This document shows, piece by piece, positions 8,276 to 17,192 of a stretch of 64,000 nucleotides of DNA (its first letter is position 1; each line of letters opens with the position of its first letter). The DNA lies in NCBI GenBank assembly GCA_022870705.1, contig CP072107.1:990501-1054500 (forward strand). The letters run 5' to 3'. The notes beneath the pieces were generated by a model. It did not search any database. It was not told where the DNA came from and worked only from the letters and a program-made list of their open reading frames with translations. Both the position numbers and the translations under genes were made by a program. Origin of the DNA: Oscillospiraceae bacterium CM. Its GTDB lineage: Bacteria > Bacillota > Clostridia > Oscillospirales > Oscillospiraceae.

Positions 8276-9113
8276 ATCGACGCTTTTAAACGCCCTTGCC
8301 GGAGAAAAGATCGCCATCGTTTCAAATAAACCGCAGACGACGCGCAACAGAATCACAGCCGTCGTCACGCGGGGGGACACACAGTTTATCTTTCTAGACA
8401 CGCCCGGTTTTCATAAGGCGAAAACACGCCTCGGCGATTTTATGGTCGGTATTGTCAAGGAAAGCGTTGCCGAGGTTGACGCCGTCGCCCTCGTCGTCGA
8501 GCCGGTTGAAACGGTCGGCACGCAGGAGCAGCTCCTCCTGGAACAGCTGAAACAAAACGGTGTTCCAGCCATCCTCGTCATCAATAAAATCGATACGATT
8601 AAAAAAGAGGCCTTGCTGCAGGTCATTGCGCGCTATACCGAAGCGTATGCGTTTGGCGCAGTCGTTCCCATTTCGGCAAAGCAGGGCGACGGCCTGACAG
8701 ATCTTCTTGATGAGCTGGAGAAATTTGCCGAGCCCGGCCCGGCGCTCTTTCCGGAGGGCATGGTGACCGATCAGCCGGAAAAACAGATTGTCGCTGAGCT
8801 CGTGCGCGAAAAGCTTCTCGTCTGCCTTGACCGCGAGGTGCCGCACGGGACGGCCGTCGAGGTGACGAAGTTTTCAGAACGGGACGACGGCATCATCGAC
8901 CTTGACGTCACAATCTACTGCGAAAAGCAGAGCCACAAAGGCATCATCATCGGCAAAAACGGCGAGATGCTCAAAAAAATCGGCCAGCTCGCGCGTATCG
9001 ACATCGAAAAATTCATGGGTACAAAAGTCTTTTTGCAGACTTGGGTTAAGGTGAAGGAAAATTGGCGCGACAGCCAGACGCTGCTCCGCAATTTCGGTTA
9101 TACGGATAGCTGA
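8223..9113 (+). CDS. era: GTPase Era
   Basis: 296 residues from ATG 8223, chosen over the ATG at 8217 because GGAG (8211-8214) is 8 bases away. G1 GRPNVGKSTLLNALAG, G2 region QTTRNR, G3 DTPG, G4 NKID, and a C-terminal KH domain with HKGIIIGKNGEMLKKIG. Era binds the 3' end of 16S rRNA and controls 30S assembly. It starts inside dgkA; yqzL and recO follow. Confidence 0.97.
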   Translation: MTAKTAMITIAGRPNVGKSTLLNALAGEKIAIVSNKPQTTRNRITAVVTRGDTQFIFLDTPGFHKAKTRLGDFMVGIVKESVAEVDAVALVVEPVETVGTQEQLLLEQLKQNGVPAILVINKIDTIKKEALLQVIARYTEAYAFGAVVPISAKQGDGLTDLLDELEKFAEPGPALFPEGMVTDQPEKQIVAELVREKLLVCLDREVPHGTAVEVTKFSERDDGIIDLDVTIYCEKQSHKGIIIGKNGEMLKKIGQLARIDIEKFMGTKVFLQTWVKVKENWRDSQTLLRNFGYTDS

Positions 9114-9219
9114 GTTTTAAGGTGTGTCGTCGAAACAACACATTTCGACATGCTGAAAAAATTACCGCTGATATTCGCAAGTTGCCCGATAACAATAAAC
9201 TTATCGGAGGTGACCGGCG

Positions 9220-9354
9220 GTGACTTCGGAAAATCTTTGGGATCTCTTCGCCGAGACCGGCGACGTTTCTTATTACCTTTTGTATGCCGCAGCAAACCGG
9301 GACAGAGCGCCTGTTATGGAAAGCGACATGACAGACCGCCCGGCGGCGTCGTAA
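9220..9354 (+). CDS. yqzL: YqzL-like small protein
   Basis: 44 residues from a GTG start with CGGAGGTGA 7-12 bases upstream. The N-terminus MTSENLWDLFAETGDVSYYL followed by LY matches the YqzL pattern (MTSEFFWHVFKQTG...YLLYK in Bacillus), and the place between era and recO is the conserved one. Function unknown. Easily missed because of its length and start codon. Confidence 0.8.
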   Translation: MTSENLWDLFAETGDVSYYLLYAAANRDRAPVMESDMTDRPAAS

Positions 9355-9373
9355 AATCAACGTGCAACATAAA

Positions 9374-9402
9374 GAGGCCTGCCGCAATAACAGGCAGGCC
9401 TC
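9374..9402 (+). other. Strong hairpin between yqzL and recO
   Basis: GAGGCCTGCC and GGCAGGCCTC form a perfect 10-bp stem with a 9-base loop. No T run follows, so it is not a standard terminator; it may be a processing or mRNA-stability element ahead of recO. Confidence 0.5.
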
Positions 9403-9424
9403 GCTGTCAAAGGAATAAAAACCG

Positions 9425-10159
9425 ATGTACATAAACACGACGGGGCTTGTTCTGCGCGAGACGGCGTATAAGGATTCAAGCAAAATATTAACGGTTCTGA
9501 CGTCGACAGAGGGAAAGCTCACGGTGTCGGCTCGCGGCGTCATGCGCCGGAGCAGTGCGCTTGCCGCCGCCGCGCAGCCGCTGGCGTATTCCGAAATGAC
9601 GCTCTTTCAAAGCCGTGACCGCTGGACGCTGACGGAAGCGCGGACGATTGAGCTCTTTTCCGGCTTGTCACGCGATGTGACGCTTTTATCGCTCGGCGCG
9701 TATTTTGCCGAGCTCCTGGAAGCCGTATCCGATGAGGACAGCCCGAATCCGGATATCTTGTCGCTCGGGCTCAACGCCCTGTATCTTTTAAGCACGGGGG
9801 AGAATAACGAAAAGCGCGTTAAGGCCGCTTTTGAAACACGCCTTTTGTGCCTGGCCGGTTTTGAACCGGCTGTCTTCTCCTGCCATGTCTGCTCGCGGGC
9901 GGATGTTCAGTCGCCTGTTCTTGACCCCGTCGGCGGGGGCGTTCGCTGCCGCGTGTGCGGTGGCGGGGAGGCGTTACCGCTCTGCAATGCGTCGCTTGAA
10001 GCGCTGCGCTATATCGTCTCAGCCGACGCGAAAAAAGTCTTCTCATTCAAGCTTGAGCCTGAGGCGCTCCTGCGATTGTCCCGCGCCGCGGAGTCCTACG
10101 CGCTCGCCCAGCTTGGCCGCGGCTTCAAAACGCTGGACTATTACAAGGGGTTGCTGTAA
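9425..10159 (+). CDS. recO: DNA repair protein RecO
   Basis: 244 residues, typical length. N-terminal OB-fold part begins INTTGLVLRETAYKDSSKILTVLT style and continues with GKLTVSARGVMR. The C-terminal half has a four-Cys zinc site (CHVC near residue 152 and CRVC near 174). RecO loads RecA together with RecR and anneals complementary strands in gap repair. Follows era-yqzL as in Bacillus. Confidence 0.95.
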   Translation: MYINTTGLVLRETAYKDSSKILTVLTSTEGKLTVSARGVMRRSSALAAAAQPLAYSEMTLFQSRDRWTLTEARTIELFSGLSRDVTLLSLGAYFAELLEAVSDEDSPNPDILSLGLNALYLLSTGENNEKRVKAAFETRLLCLAGFEPAVFSCHVCSRADVQSPVLDPVGGGVRCRVCGGGEALPLCNASLEALRYIVSADAKKVFSFKLEPEALLRLSRAAESYALAQLGRGFKTLDYYKGLL

Positions 10160-10171
10160 GCAATTGCGCCA

Positions 10172-10197
10172 GGGCGGGCATGGAAACCCGCCCCTAC
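10172..10197 (-). repeat. REP-like palindrome next to RAYT relic
   Basis: On the plus strand GGGCGGG-catggaaa-CCCGCCC then CTAC; on the minus strand this reads GTAGGGGCGGG... like the copies at 18494 and 61769. It ends 2 bases before the transposase relic begins. Confidence 0.7.
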
Positions 10198-10199
10198 CG

Positions 10200-10391
10200 A
10201 ATCTTGTCGGTCAGCTCAAATCATTTACAACGCGACGGTACAACGAGATGAGCGGCGCAAAAAATAAAATCCTCTGGCAGAGAAATTTCTACGAGCATAT
10301 CATCCGAAATGAGCGGGATTACAGCGATGTCTGGAAGTATATCGATGACAATCCGGCAAAATGGGCGGAGGATACATACTATAGGCCTTGA
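10200..10391 (+). pseudogene. C-terminal remnant of a REP-associated tyrosine transposase (RAYT, IS200-like)
   Basis: An open stretch of 63 codons reads NLVGQLKSFTTRRYNE, then WQRNFYEHIIRNERDY and VWKYIDDNPAKW before a stop. This is the C-terminal end of Y1-transposase/RAYT proteins, including the HIIRNE and YIDDNP blocks. The HUH catalytic core and the tyrosine helix start are missing, and the homology begins right at the palindromic repeat, so it is a decayed fragment with no start of its own. It lies between recO and mutS2. Confidence 0.75.
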
Positions 10392-10402
10392 AGGTATCAC
10401 AC

Positions 10403-12778
10403 ATGACGCTGTTTGAAAAGTCACTGAAAACAATTGAACTCCCGGCTGTTTTGCAGCTTCTGGCTGCCGAGGCGTACACCCCCGGGGCCAAGGAGGCAGC
10501 GCTCGCGCTGACCCCGTCGGACGATCCTTGGGTTGTGCGTGCGCTTCTGGCGGAAACGACGGCCGCGAAGACGATGATGGTCCTGCGCGGCAGCCCGTCC
10601 TTTTCCGGCGTGCGCGACGTGCGCAGCGCCGTGCGCCGGGCGGACAGGGGCGGCGTATTATCGACCGGCGAACTTCTCGACGTCGCGGCTGTCTTGCGTG
10701 CCGCCGCCGACGCTGTTGCCTATGCCGCCGGCGACAGAGCGGAAAAAACACCGATTGATGATCTGTTTAACGCGCTCGTGCCCAATAAATATCTCGAGGG
10801 GAAAATCTCGACAAGCATCGTCGCCGTTGACGAAATTGCCGATTCAGCGAGCGCCGCGCTGTCGGACATACGCCGGAAAATGCGCCTTGCCGGTGACAGG
10901 GTCCGTCAGACGCTTCAGAAAATCATCGCGTCGCCAACGTATGCAAAAGCCTTACAGGACCCCATCATCACGCTGAGAAACGACCGGTATGTTGTCCCGG
11001 TGAAGGCCGAGCAGAAATCGGCCGTCCCGGGCCTCGTCCATGACGTCTCCGCCTCCGGCGCAACGTTATTTGTCGAGCCGATGGCCGTTGTGCAGCTCAA
11101 TAATGAAATCCGTGAACTGCTCGCCGCGGAAAAACAGGAGATTGACCGTATTTTGGCGGAGCTTTCAGCCGAAACGGCAACGTTCGGGGAAGCGATCATT
11201 GGCAATGTGACAACGCTGTCCGCCCTCGACCTCATCTTTGCCAAAGCAAAGCTGTCATACCGGCAAAACGCTTGCGAGCCCGCCATTTCCGAGGACGGGC
11301 GGCTTCATTTCCGCCGCGCCCGCCACCCGCTGTTAGACCCCAAAACCGCCGTTCCCATCGACGTGCGCCTCGGCGGGGAGACGGACACGCTCGTGATTAC
11401 AGGCCCAAACACGGGCGGCAAAACCGTCGCATTGAAAACACTTGGCCTTTTGTCGGCAATGGCCGCGTGCGGCCTCCACCTGCCGGCGGAGGACGGCAGC
11501 AGCGTGCCGGTTTTCAAAAACATTCTCGCCGATATCGGTGATGAGCAGTCCATCGAGCAGTCTTTGTCAACGTTCTCTGCGCACATGACGAATATTGTCG
11601 CCATCCTTGAACACTGTACAGACGGATCGCTTCTTCTGTTCGATGAGCTCGGCGCGGGCACAGACCCCGTTGAAGGCGCGGCGCTGGCTGCCGCGATCAT
11701 TGACAACGCGCGCCAAAAGGGTGCCGTGACCGCCGCGACGACGCACTATCCGGAGCTTAAGCTGTACGCTATGACGACAAAGGGCGTTTTAAACGCCGCT
11801 TGCGAGTTTGATGTGGAGACGCTCCGCCCCACTTATAAGCTTTTAATCGGCGTGCCCGGCAAATCAAACGCCTTCGCCATTTCCGCCCGACTCGGCTTGC
11901 CGCAAGAGATCATCCGTGACGCCGCCCGGCGCGTTGACACCGGCAGCGCGACCTTTGAAGAGGTCCTTGGGAACTTAGAGCAGCTGCGGCGCGACGTGGA
12001 AGTTGAGCGCGAAACAACGCGCTGTCTCTTGCGGGAAGCCGCTGAAAAGGCTCAAAAAGCCGAGGAAAATTTAGCCGCGACGGCGCGTGAGCGGGAAAAG
12101 GCGGCGGCTATTGCCCAGCGCGAGGCGGATCGCATTTTAAAATCGGCGCGCCAAACGGCCGACGACGTGATGGAGGAACTTAAAGAAGTCCGCCGTGCAT
12201 CGTCCAAGGCCGACGGCTGGCAAAAGGCGAACGCCATGAAATCAGACGTTTACCGCCGTCTTAACGAGGCGGAAAGCGCCCGGCGCAACAGTACGTGGGA
12301 GACCGTAGCCGAGACGCCGCAGCGCCCCGTCGCACCGGGGGACACGGTGATGCTCGTCGGGCTCGGCACAACGGCGACGGTCGCCGACATTTCACCCGAC
12401 GGGACGCTGTCCCTTCAGGCGGGTGCCATGAAAATTACAGCCCGGCCGGAAGAGGTACGTCTTGTTGAAACGCCGAAGGCACAGCGCCAAAAGGCAGTTA
12501 TCCAATCATCGGCGAAGCTCCATACGGTCGGCGCGAGTTCGGAAATCGACCTGCGCGGCATGATGACGGATGAGGCGATTCCCATTTTGGAACGTTATCT
12601 GGACAACGCACGGCTTGCCCGCCTCCAGACAGTCACGGTTATTCACGGCAAGGGCACCGGCGCTTTGCGCCAAGCCGTGCATCAGAGCCTCCGGCGAGAC
12701 AGCAACGTCAAATCATTTCGTCTTGGCCGCTACGGCGAAGGGGAGATGGGTGTCACCATTGTCGAACTCAAGGGATAA
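10403..12778 (+). CDS. mutS2: Endonuclease MutS2 / ribosome-rescue factor
   Basis: 791 residues from ATG 10403 (AAGGT upstream). N-terminal core and lever regions, then the MutS ATPase domain with Walker A GPNTGGKTVALKTLG and LLLFDELGAGTDPVEGAAL, a long coiled coil (about 510-620), a KOW-like segment, and a C-terminal Smr domain (IDLRGMMTDEAI..., TVIHGKGTGALR, VKSFRLGRYGEGEMGVT). Smr supplies nuclease activity. Family members suppress homologous recombination and split collided ribosomes. No mismatch-binding domain I is present, as expected for MutS2. Confidence 0.96.
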   Translation: MTLFEKSLKTIELPAVLQLLAAEAYTPGAKEAALALTPSDDPWVVRALLAETTAAKTMMVLRGSPSFSGVRDVRSAVRRADRGGVLSTGELLDVAAVLRAAADAVAYAAGDRAEKTPIDDLFNALVPNKYLEGKISTSIVAVDEIADSASAALSDIRRKMRLAGDRVRQTLQKIIASPTYAKALQDPIITLRNDRYVVPVKAEQKSAVPGLVHDVSASGATLFVEPMAVVQLNNEIRELLAAEKQEIDRILAELSAETATFGEAIIGNVTTLSALDLIFAKAKLSYRQNACEPAISEDGRLHFRRARHPLLDPKTAVPIDVRLGGETDTLVITGPNTGGKTVALKTLGLLSAMAACGLHLPAEDGSSVPVFKNILADIGDEQSIEQSLSTFSAHMTNIVAILEHCTDGSLLLFDELGAGTDPVEGAALAAAIIDNARQKGAVTAATTHYPELKLYAMTTKGVLNAACEFDVETLRPTYKLLIGVPGKSNAFAISARLGLPQEIIRDAARRVDTGSATFEEVLGNLEQLRRDVEVERETTRCLLREAAEKAQKAEENLAATAREREKAAAIAQREADRILKSARQTADDVMEELKEVRRASSKADGWQKANAMKSDVYRRLNEAESARRNSTWETVAETPQRPVAPGDTVMLVGLGTTATVADISPDGTLSLQAGAMKITARPEEVRLVETPKAQRQKAVIQSSAKLHTVGASSEIDLRGMMTDEAIPILERYLDNARLARLQTVTVIHGKGTGALRQAVHQSLRRDSNVKSFRLGRYGEGEMGVTIVELKG

Positions 12779-12818
12779 TAAACGCATTGTCATTTGTACT
12801 GAAATTCGTATTATCGAC

Positions 12819-12847
12819 TTGACGATGCCGCACCTGTTTGGTAAAGT
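12819..12847 (+). promoter_or_regulatory. Vegetative promoter of the HPr gene
   Basis: TTGACG (12819-12824), 17-base spacer, TAAAGT (12842-12847), about 70 bases before the start codon. Confidence 0.6.
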
Positions 12848-12915
12848 ATGAGTTAGAACAACGACTTGAAGCGTGAATTATCAGAACCTGCCGTATTCAT
12901 TAGGAGGAAACGCTC

Positions 12916-13179
12916 ATGTATATTAAAAACGCGACGATCAGGAATCAGGTTGGGCTCCATGCAAGACCGGCCATCTTCTTAATACAGAAAGCAAACGAAT
13001 TTAAAAGCGGCCTCTGGATTGAAAAAGACGAGCGCAAGGTCAATGCGAAAAGCCTTCTTGGTGTGTTATCACTCGGCGTTGCCAAGGGCGCGGTCATCAG
13101 CATCGTCGGCGACGGGCCGGACGAGGTCGAGGCCGTCGACACGCTTTGCCAGCTGATTGACTCCGATTTTGCCGAATAA
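12916..13179 (+). CDS. ptsH: Phosphocarrier protein HPr family
   Basis: 87 residues with AGGAGG before the ATG. The phosphorylation motif GLHARPA puts the active histidine at residue 15. NAKSLLGVLSLG puts the regulatory serine at residue 46, the site phosphorylated by HPr kinase in Firmicutes, so both PTS transfer and CcpA-type signalling are possible. The gene is monocistronic, with its own promoter and terminator. No ptsI follows, so a Crh-like role cannot be excluded, although Crh lacks His15. Confidence 0.88.
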   Translation: MYIKNATIRNQVGLHARPAIFLIQKANEFKSGLWIEKDERKVNAKSLLGVLSLGVAKGAVISIVGDGPDEVEAVDTLCQLIDSDFAE

Positions 13180-13188
13180 CGCTTAAAA

Positions 13189-13218
13189 CAAAAGAGCCTG
13201 CTTTGCAGGCTCTTTTCT
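13189..13218 (+). terminator. Rho-independent terminator of the HPr gene
   Basis: AAGAGCCTG-ctttg-CAGGCTCTT followed by TTC TTA. Strong stem directly after the HPr stop. Confidence 0.85.
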
Positions 13219-13235
13219 TATGATAAAGGCCGCCG

Positions 13236-13679
13236 TTAGTCGGCGGCCTTTGCGATATGCTCTTTTAAGAATAGAATCGCTTCCCGATACCCCTCAAAGC
13301 CCTTGCCCGCAATCGTTTTCAGGCACGCTTCCGACGTGTAGGAGCGCTGCCTGTAAGCTTCCCGGCTTGTGATGTCGGAGATATGCACCTCGACGGCAGG
13401 CAGCGCCACCGCTTTGAGCGCGTCCAAAATGGCAATGCTCGTATGCGTATAAGCGGCGGGGTTTATGACAATGCCGTCGGCCGTTCCGTACGCGTTTTGA
13501 ATGGCGTCGACGATTGCACCTTCATGATTTGACTGAAACAGCTCGACTGCGACACCGGCGTTGTTGGCCGCGCCGCCAATGAAATCGAGCAGGTCGCTGT
13601 AGCTTTGGCTGCCATAGATGCCCGGCTCGCGTAGACCCAATAGGTTGAGGTTCGGCCCGTTAATCACAAGAAATTTCAT
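13236..13679 (-). CDS. aroQ: 3-dehydroquinate dehydratase, type II
   Basis: 147 residues, normal for the dodecameric type II enzyme. NGPNLNLLGLREPGIYG (flexible loop Arg and catalytic Tyr), QSNHEGAIVDAIQ, NPAAYTHTSIAI and EVHISDITSRE are all present. It converts 3-dehydroquinate to 3-dehydroshikimate. It is the last gene of the aromatic operon. Its final codons and stop lie inside a perfect 11-bp hairpin (13225-13251, AAAGGCCGCCG/CGGCGGCCTTT), which probably ends the transcript. Confidence 0.95.
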   Translation of the reverse strand: MKFLVINGPNLNLLGLREPGIYGSQSYSDLLDFIGGAANNAGVAVELFQSNHEGAIVDAIQNAYGTADGIVINPAAYTHTSIAILDALKAVALPAVEVHISDITSREAYRQRSYTSEACLKTIAGKGFEGYREAILFLKEHIAKAAD

Positions 13680-13723
13680 CGTTTAGCCCTTCTTTTGTTC
13701 AGAATCAGACAGCGGGATACCCG

Positions 13724-14947
13724 TTAAATGCCCGTTGCCGCCCGGATGGACGCGACGGTCTCATCAACGCTCGTGACGGTGATGCGATGGTCGCACCAGC
13801 TGCTGTAAAGCGGCAAACGCTCTTCGGCAAGCGCCGAGACACCCAGCTGCTGCGACAGCGGCCGCCCGGAAACGGGGAGATCAGTCAGCGCGCGGTCGAG
13901 AAAGACACAGACGCTGTTTTGCTGGATGAGCTGCAGATTTTCGGGCGATTTGACGATGCCGCCGCCCGTTGCAATCACCGTGCCGCTCTCCTTGGAAACG
14001 TCACGCAAAATATCCGTCTCCAGCCGACGGAACGACGACTCTCCCAGTTGGCTGAATATGGCGGGGATACTTTTCCCGGCCCGCGTGGCAATGAGCTCGT
14101 CGGTGTCGACAAACGGGCGGTTTATCGCGCGTGCAAGCGCTTTGCCCGTCGTTGATTTGCCGCTGCCCGGCATGCCGATGAGGACGATATTGCGTGTCGT
14201 CCCGGCGATGTTTTCGGTGATCTCGTCAATAACGCCGTCGTCGATCGGCCTGCCGGTGAAGAGCTCGGCGGCGCGCTTGGCCTGCGCAACGAGCATGGGA
14301 AGCCCGCCGATACAGGGCATACCGCGCGCCGCGGCGTCAAGCATCAATGATGTCTTCGCCGGATTATAAATAATGTCGATGACGGCCTCAAGATTCGGAA
14401 GCAGGCCGAGGTCAACGGGTGACGCGCCGTTATAGGGGTACATACCGACGGGTGTTGTGTTGACGAGGAGGGCGGCATCCGCATGGCCTGACAGATTGTC
14501 ATAATTGTCCGCGCCGCCGCGCGAAACGGTAACGACGGCGGCGGCCTTATCGTCTGTCAGGACGGCCCGAACGGCGAGGGAAGAGCCCCCGCTGCCAAGA
14601 ACGAGCGTCTTTTTGCCCGCAGCGGTTTTGACGACCTTTTTGAGCAGGTACAAAAACCCGTCGTAGTCGGTATTGTCACCGACAAGCGCCCCGTCCGGCC
14701 GCCGCGTGATCGTGTTGACGCTGCCGATGGCTTTGGCCTTGTCGGTCAAGCCGGACAAAAACGGGATGACCGTTTTTTTATAGGGAATCGTCACGTTTAG
14801 CCCGTCAAAATCCCCTTGGTTCAAAAAGGCGGCGACATTCTCCGGCGCGACTTCATAGAGCTTGTACGCATAATCGCCAAGGCTTGCGTGGATAAGCGGG
14901 GAAAAGCTGTGCGTGAGCTTTTCCCCGAGCAGACCATACTGTTTCAT
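13724..14947 (-). CDS. aroE-aroK: Shikimate dehydrogenase-shikimate kinase fusion
   Basis: 407 residues. Residues 1-250 are AroE: GEKLTHSFSPLIH, NVTIPYKK with the catalytic lysine, GDNTDYDGF and the NADP site LGSGGSSLAVRAVL. Residues 253-407 are shikimate kinase: Walker A GMPGSGKSTTGKAL, DTDELI (shikimate-binding Asp) and ATGGGIV. One chain therefore makes both shikimate and shikimate 3-phosphate. These are usually separate proteins in bacteria. It overlaps pheA by 4 bases. Confidence 0.95.
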   Translation of the reverse strand: MKQYGLLGEKLTHSFSPLIHASLGDYAYKLYEVAPENVAAFLNQGDFDGLNVTIPYKKTVIPFLSGLTDKAKAIGSVNTITRRPDGALVGDNTDYDGFLYLLKKVVKTAAGKKTLVLGSGGSSLAVRAVLTDDKAAAVVTVSRGGADNYDNLSGHADAALLVNTTPVGMYPYNGASPVDLGLLPNLEAVIDIIYNPAKTSLMLDAAARGMPCIGGLPMLVAQAKRAAELFTGRPIDDGVIDEITENIAGTTRNIVLIGMPGSGKSTTGKALARAINRPFVDTDELIATRAGKSIPAIFSQLGESSFRRLETDILRDVSKESGTVIATGGGIVKSPENLQLIQQNSVCVFLDRALTDLPVSGRPLSQQLGVSALAEERLPLYSSWCDHRITVTSVDETVASIRAATGI

Positions 14948-16086
14948 ACGATTTCCGAATAGCTGCCGAGATACCGGAACTCGTCGCAGATGGCGTCAAG
15001 CTCGCCGATGAGCTCGGTAAACTGCGGGGAGTAGACGGGCGTATCAAGGTCGAAGTAGAACATAAACTCAAAGTCGCGGTCGGGGAGGGGGCGGCTTTCC
15101 AGCTTGATGAGGTTGATGCCAAGCGCGTAAAAGCGGGCGAGGATTCTGTACAGAGAGCCCGGCTTGTGCGGCAGCGCCAGCATGATGCTCGTTTTGTCAG
15201 CCCCAGGGTAGATTTCAAGCGCTTTCGAAATGCAGATAAAGCGCGTATAGTTGTTGCCCTTGTCCTGAACGGAATCGGCAAGGCTTAAGAGCCCGTACAG
15301 GTCGGCGCAATTGCGGGAGGAAAGCGCCGCAACGTCCTTCCGGCTCGAGTCTGCGACCAGCTGGGCGGCAACGGCCGTGTTTTCACACGCGGTAATGGTG
15401 ACGCCGGTCAGTGTTTTTATAAAAGCCGCACACTGGTTGATCGCCTGCTCGTGGGAGTAGATTTCCTTGATGTCCTTGAGTGCGGTGCCTTTTTTGGCAA
15501 GCAGGTTGTGGTCGATTTTCAGCCGCACGCTGCGCACAATGTAAAAGTGATAGTTCATCATGAGGTCGTAGATTTTATTGATAGACCCCGCCGTGCTGTT
15601 TTCCAGCGGCAAAACACCATATTTGCAAAGGCCCGCGTCAATGGCAGCGAAAACGCTGTCAAACGTTGAGCAGTAAAGGATGTTCGGCAGAGCGAAAAGC
15701 TTTTCGCAAGCCAGCTGCGAGTAAGCGCCCTCGATGCCCTGACAGGCGACGACGGCGTCCCGCGGGAAGAGTTTGGCTGTCTCCTCAACGGCGGTCGTGA
15801 TGTCTCCGACAAGCGGCGAAACGGGGTGATAGTATTTCTCCTGATACGACCGGCTGAGGTCAAACAGGAGTGTGTAAAGAGACGCCGTGTATGTGCGCAG
15901 TTCTTCCGGCGTTTTTTCGACGATGGCATTGAGCTTCAGCCGTTCGCGCGCCGGGTCAAAGATCGGCAGGCTGTTTTCTTTCTTGTAGGCTGCAAGCGCT
16001 GCTGAAATTTCCATCCGGCGCGTAAATGCCCGGATGATGTCCTCGTCGACACGGTCAATCTCTGTTCGGAGGTCGTTGATATCCAT
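14944..16086 (-). CDS. pheA: Bifunctional chorismate mutase / prephenate dehydratase (P-protein)
   Basis: 380 residues. An AroQ-class chorismate mutase (about 1-85, MDINDLRTEIDRVDEDIIRAF) is followed by prephenate dehydratase (about 105-285), with CQGIEGAYSQLACEKLF, GVLPLENSTAGSINKIYDL and NYTRFICIS. It ends in an ACT domain (about 295-375, KPGSLYRILARFYALGINL, LESRPLPDRDFEFMFYFD), the usual phenylalanine-feedback site. Makes phenylpyruvate from chorismate. Confidence 0.95.
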   Translation of the reverse strand: MDINDLRTEIDRVDEDIIRAFTRRMEISAALAAYKKENSLPIFDPARERLKLNAIVEKTPEELRTYTASLYTLLFDLSRSYQEKYYHPVSPLVGDITTAVEETAKLFPRDAVVACQGIEGAYSQLACEKLFALPNILYCSTFDSVFAAIDAGLCKYGVLPLENSTAGSINKIYDLMMNYHFYIVRSVRLKIDHNLLAKKGTALKDIKEIYSHEQAINQCAAFIKTLTGVTITACENTAVAAQLVADSSRKDVAALSSRNCADLYGLLSLADSVQDKGNNYTRFICISKALEIYPGADKTSIMLALPHKPGSLYRILARFYALGINLIKLESRPLPDRDFEFMFYFDLDTPVYSPQFTELIGELDAICDEFRYLGSYSEIV

Positions 16087-16097
16087 GGTGTTGCTCC

Positions 16098-17192
16098 TTA
16101 TCTTTGATAGCCCTTAAAGGCGATAAACGCGTCTAAAACGGCAATAGCGGCGGCCGCCTCGATAACAGGGACGGCCCGTGGGACGATCGTGGGGTCGTGA
16201 CGGCCGTGGATGGAGAGCGTCACGTCTTTTTTACCGGAAAAGCTCACGCTTTTTTGCTCCCTGGCAATCGACGGCGTCGGCTTGACGGCGGCGCGGAAGA
16301 CAAGCGGCATACCGGACGTAATGCCCCCAAGAATGCCGCCGTGGTTGTTCGTGCGTGTTCGAACGGTGTCGCCGTCCATGTAAAAGCTGTCGTTGTTCTC
16401 CGACCCGCGCAGGCGCGCACCGTCAAAACCACTGCCGAAGTCAAGGCCCTTCACAGCCGGAATGCCGAAGACAATGGCGGCGATGCGGCTTTCCATGCCG
16501 TCAAACATCGGGTCACCGAGCCCGACAGGCAGGCCGACAGCCGCGCATTCAATAATGCCGCCTAAAGAGTCGCCGTCTGCGCGTGCCGTGTCAATCAAGG
16601 CGCGCATCGCGCTGCCCGCCGCGTCGTCAAGTACGGGGAAGTCGGCACCGTGCAACAGCGCAAGGTCACCGGACGTGATATGAGCCGGGTCAAAGCGCCG
16701 GTCGGCAACAGCGCCAAGCGCGGCAATATGCGCGGCAACCTGAATCTGCTCTCGCTGCAATAGTTGAAGGCAGATGCCGCCGGCGATACAGAGGGGAGCC
16801 GTCAGGCGGCCGGAGAAGTGACCGCCGCCGCGAATATCATTGGCGCCCTGAAACTTCATATGCGCCGTAAAGTCGGCGTGCGCCGGGCGCGGTACATCCT
16901 GAAGGTCGCCGTAATCGCCGGAGCGTGTATTCGTATTACGGATGACGGCCGCCAGCGGCGCGCCGCACGTCACGCCGTCCACAAGGCCGGAGAGAATTTC
17001 CGGCCTGTCGAGCTCCTTACGCTGCGTTGAATAGCTGTTATTGCCCGGCGCACGGCGGCATAAGAACAGGTCGAGCGCGTCCAGATCGAGCCTTTCACCG
17101 GCAGGCAGCCCGTCGATGACAACGCCGATCGCCGCACCATGTGACTGCCCGAAAATCGAAATTTTTATGTTCTGCCCATAGACGGATGCCAT
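16098..17192 (-). CDS. aroC: Chorismate synthase
   Basis: 364 residues starting MASVYGQNIKISIFGQSHG. GQSHGAAIGVVIDGLPAG, RRAPG, RPAHADFTAHMKF, RGGGHFSGRLTAPL and the C-terminal RHDPTIVPRAVPVIEA signatures are present. The FMN-dependent enzyme turns EPSP into chorismate. It follows aroA with no gap. Confidence 0.97.
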   Translation of the reverse strand: MASVYGQNIKISIFGQSHGAAIGVVIDGLPAGERLDLDALDLFLCRRAPGNNSYSTQRKELDRPEILSGLVDGVTCGAPLAAVIRNTNTRSGDYGDLQDVPRPAHADFTAHMKFQGANDIRGGGHFSGRLTAPLCIAGGICLQLLQREQIQVAAHIAALGAVADRRFDPAHITSGDLALLHGADFPVLDDAAGSAMRALIDTARADGDSLGGIIECAAVGLPVGLGDPMFDGMESRIAAIVFGIPAVKGLDFGSGFDGARLRGSENNDSFYMDGDTVRTRTNNHGGILGGITSGMPLVFRAAVKPTPSIAREQKSVSFSGKKDVTLSIHGRHDPTIVPRAVPVIEAAAAIAVLDAFIAFKGYQR

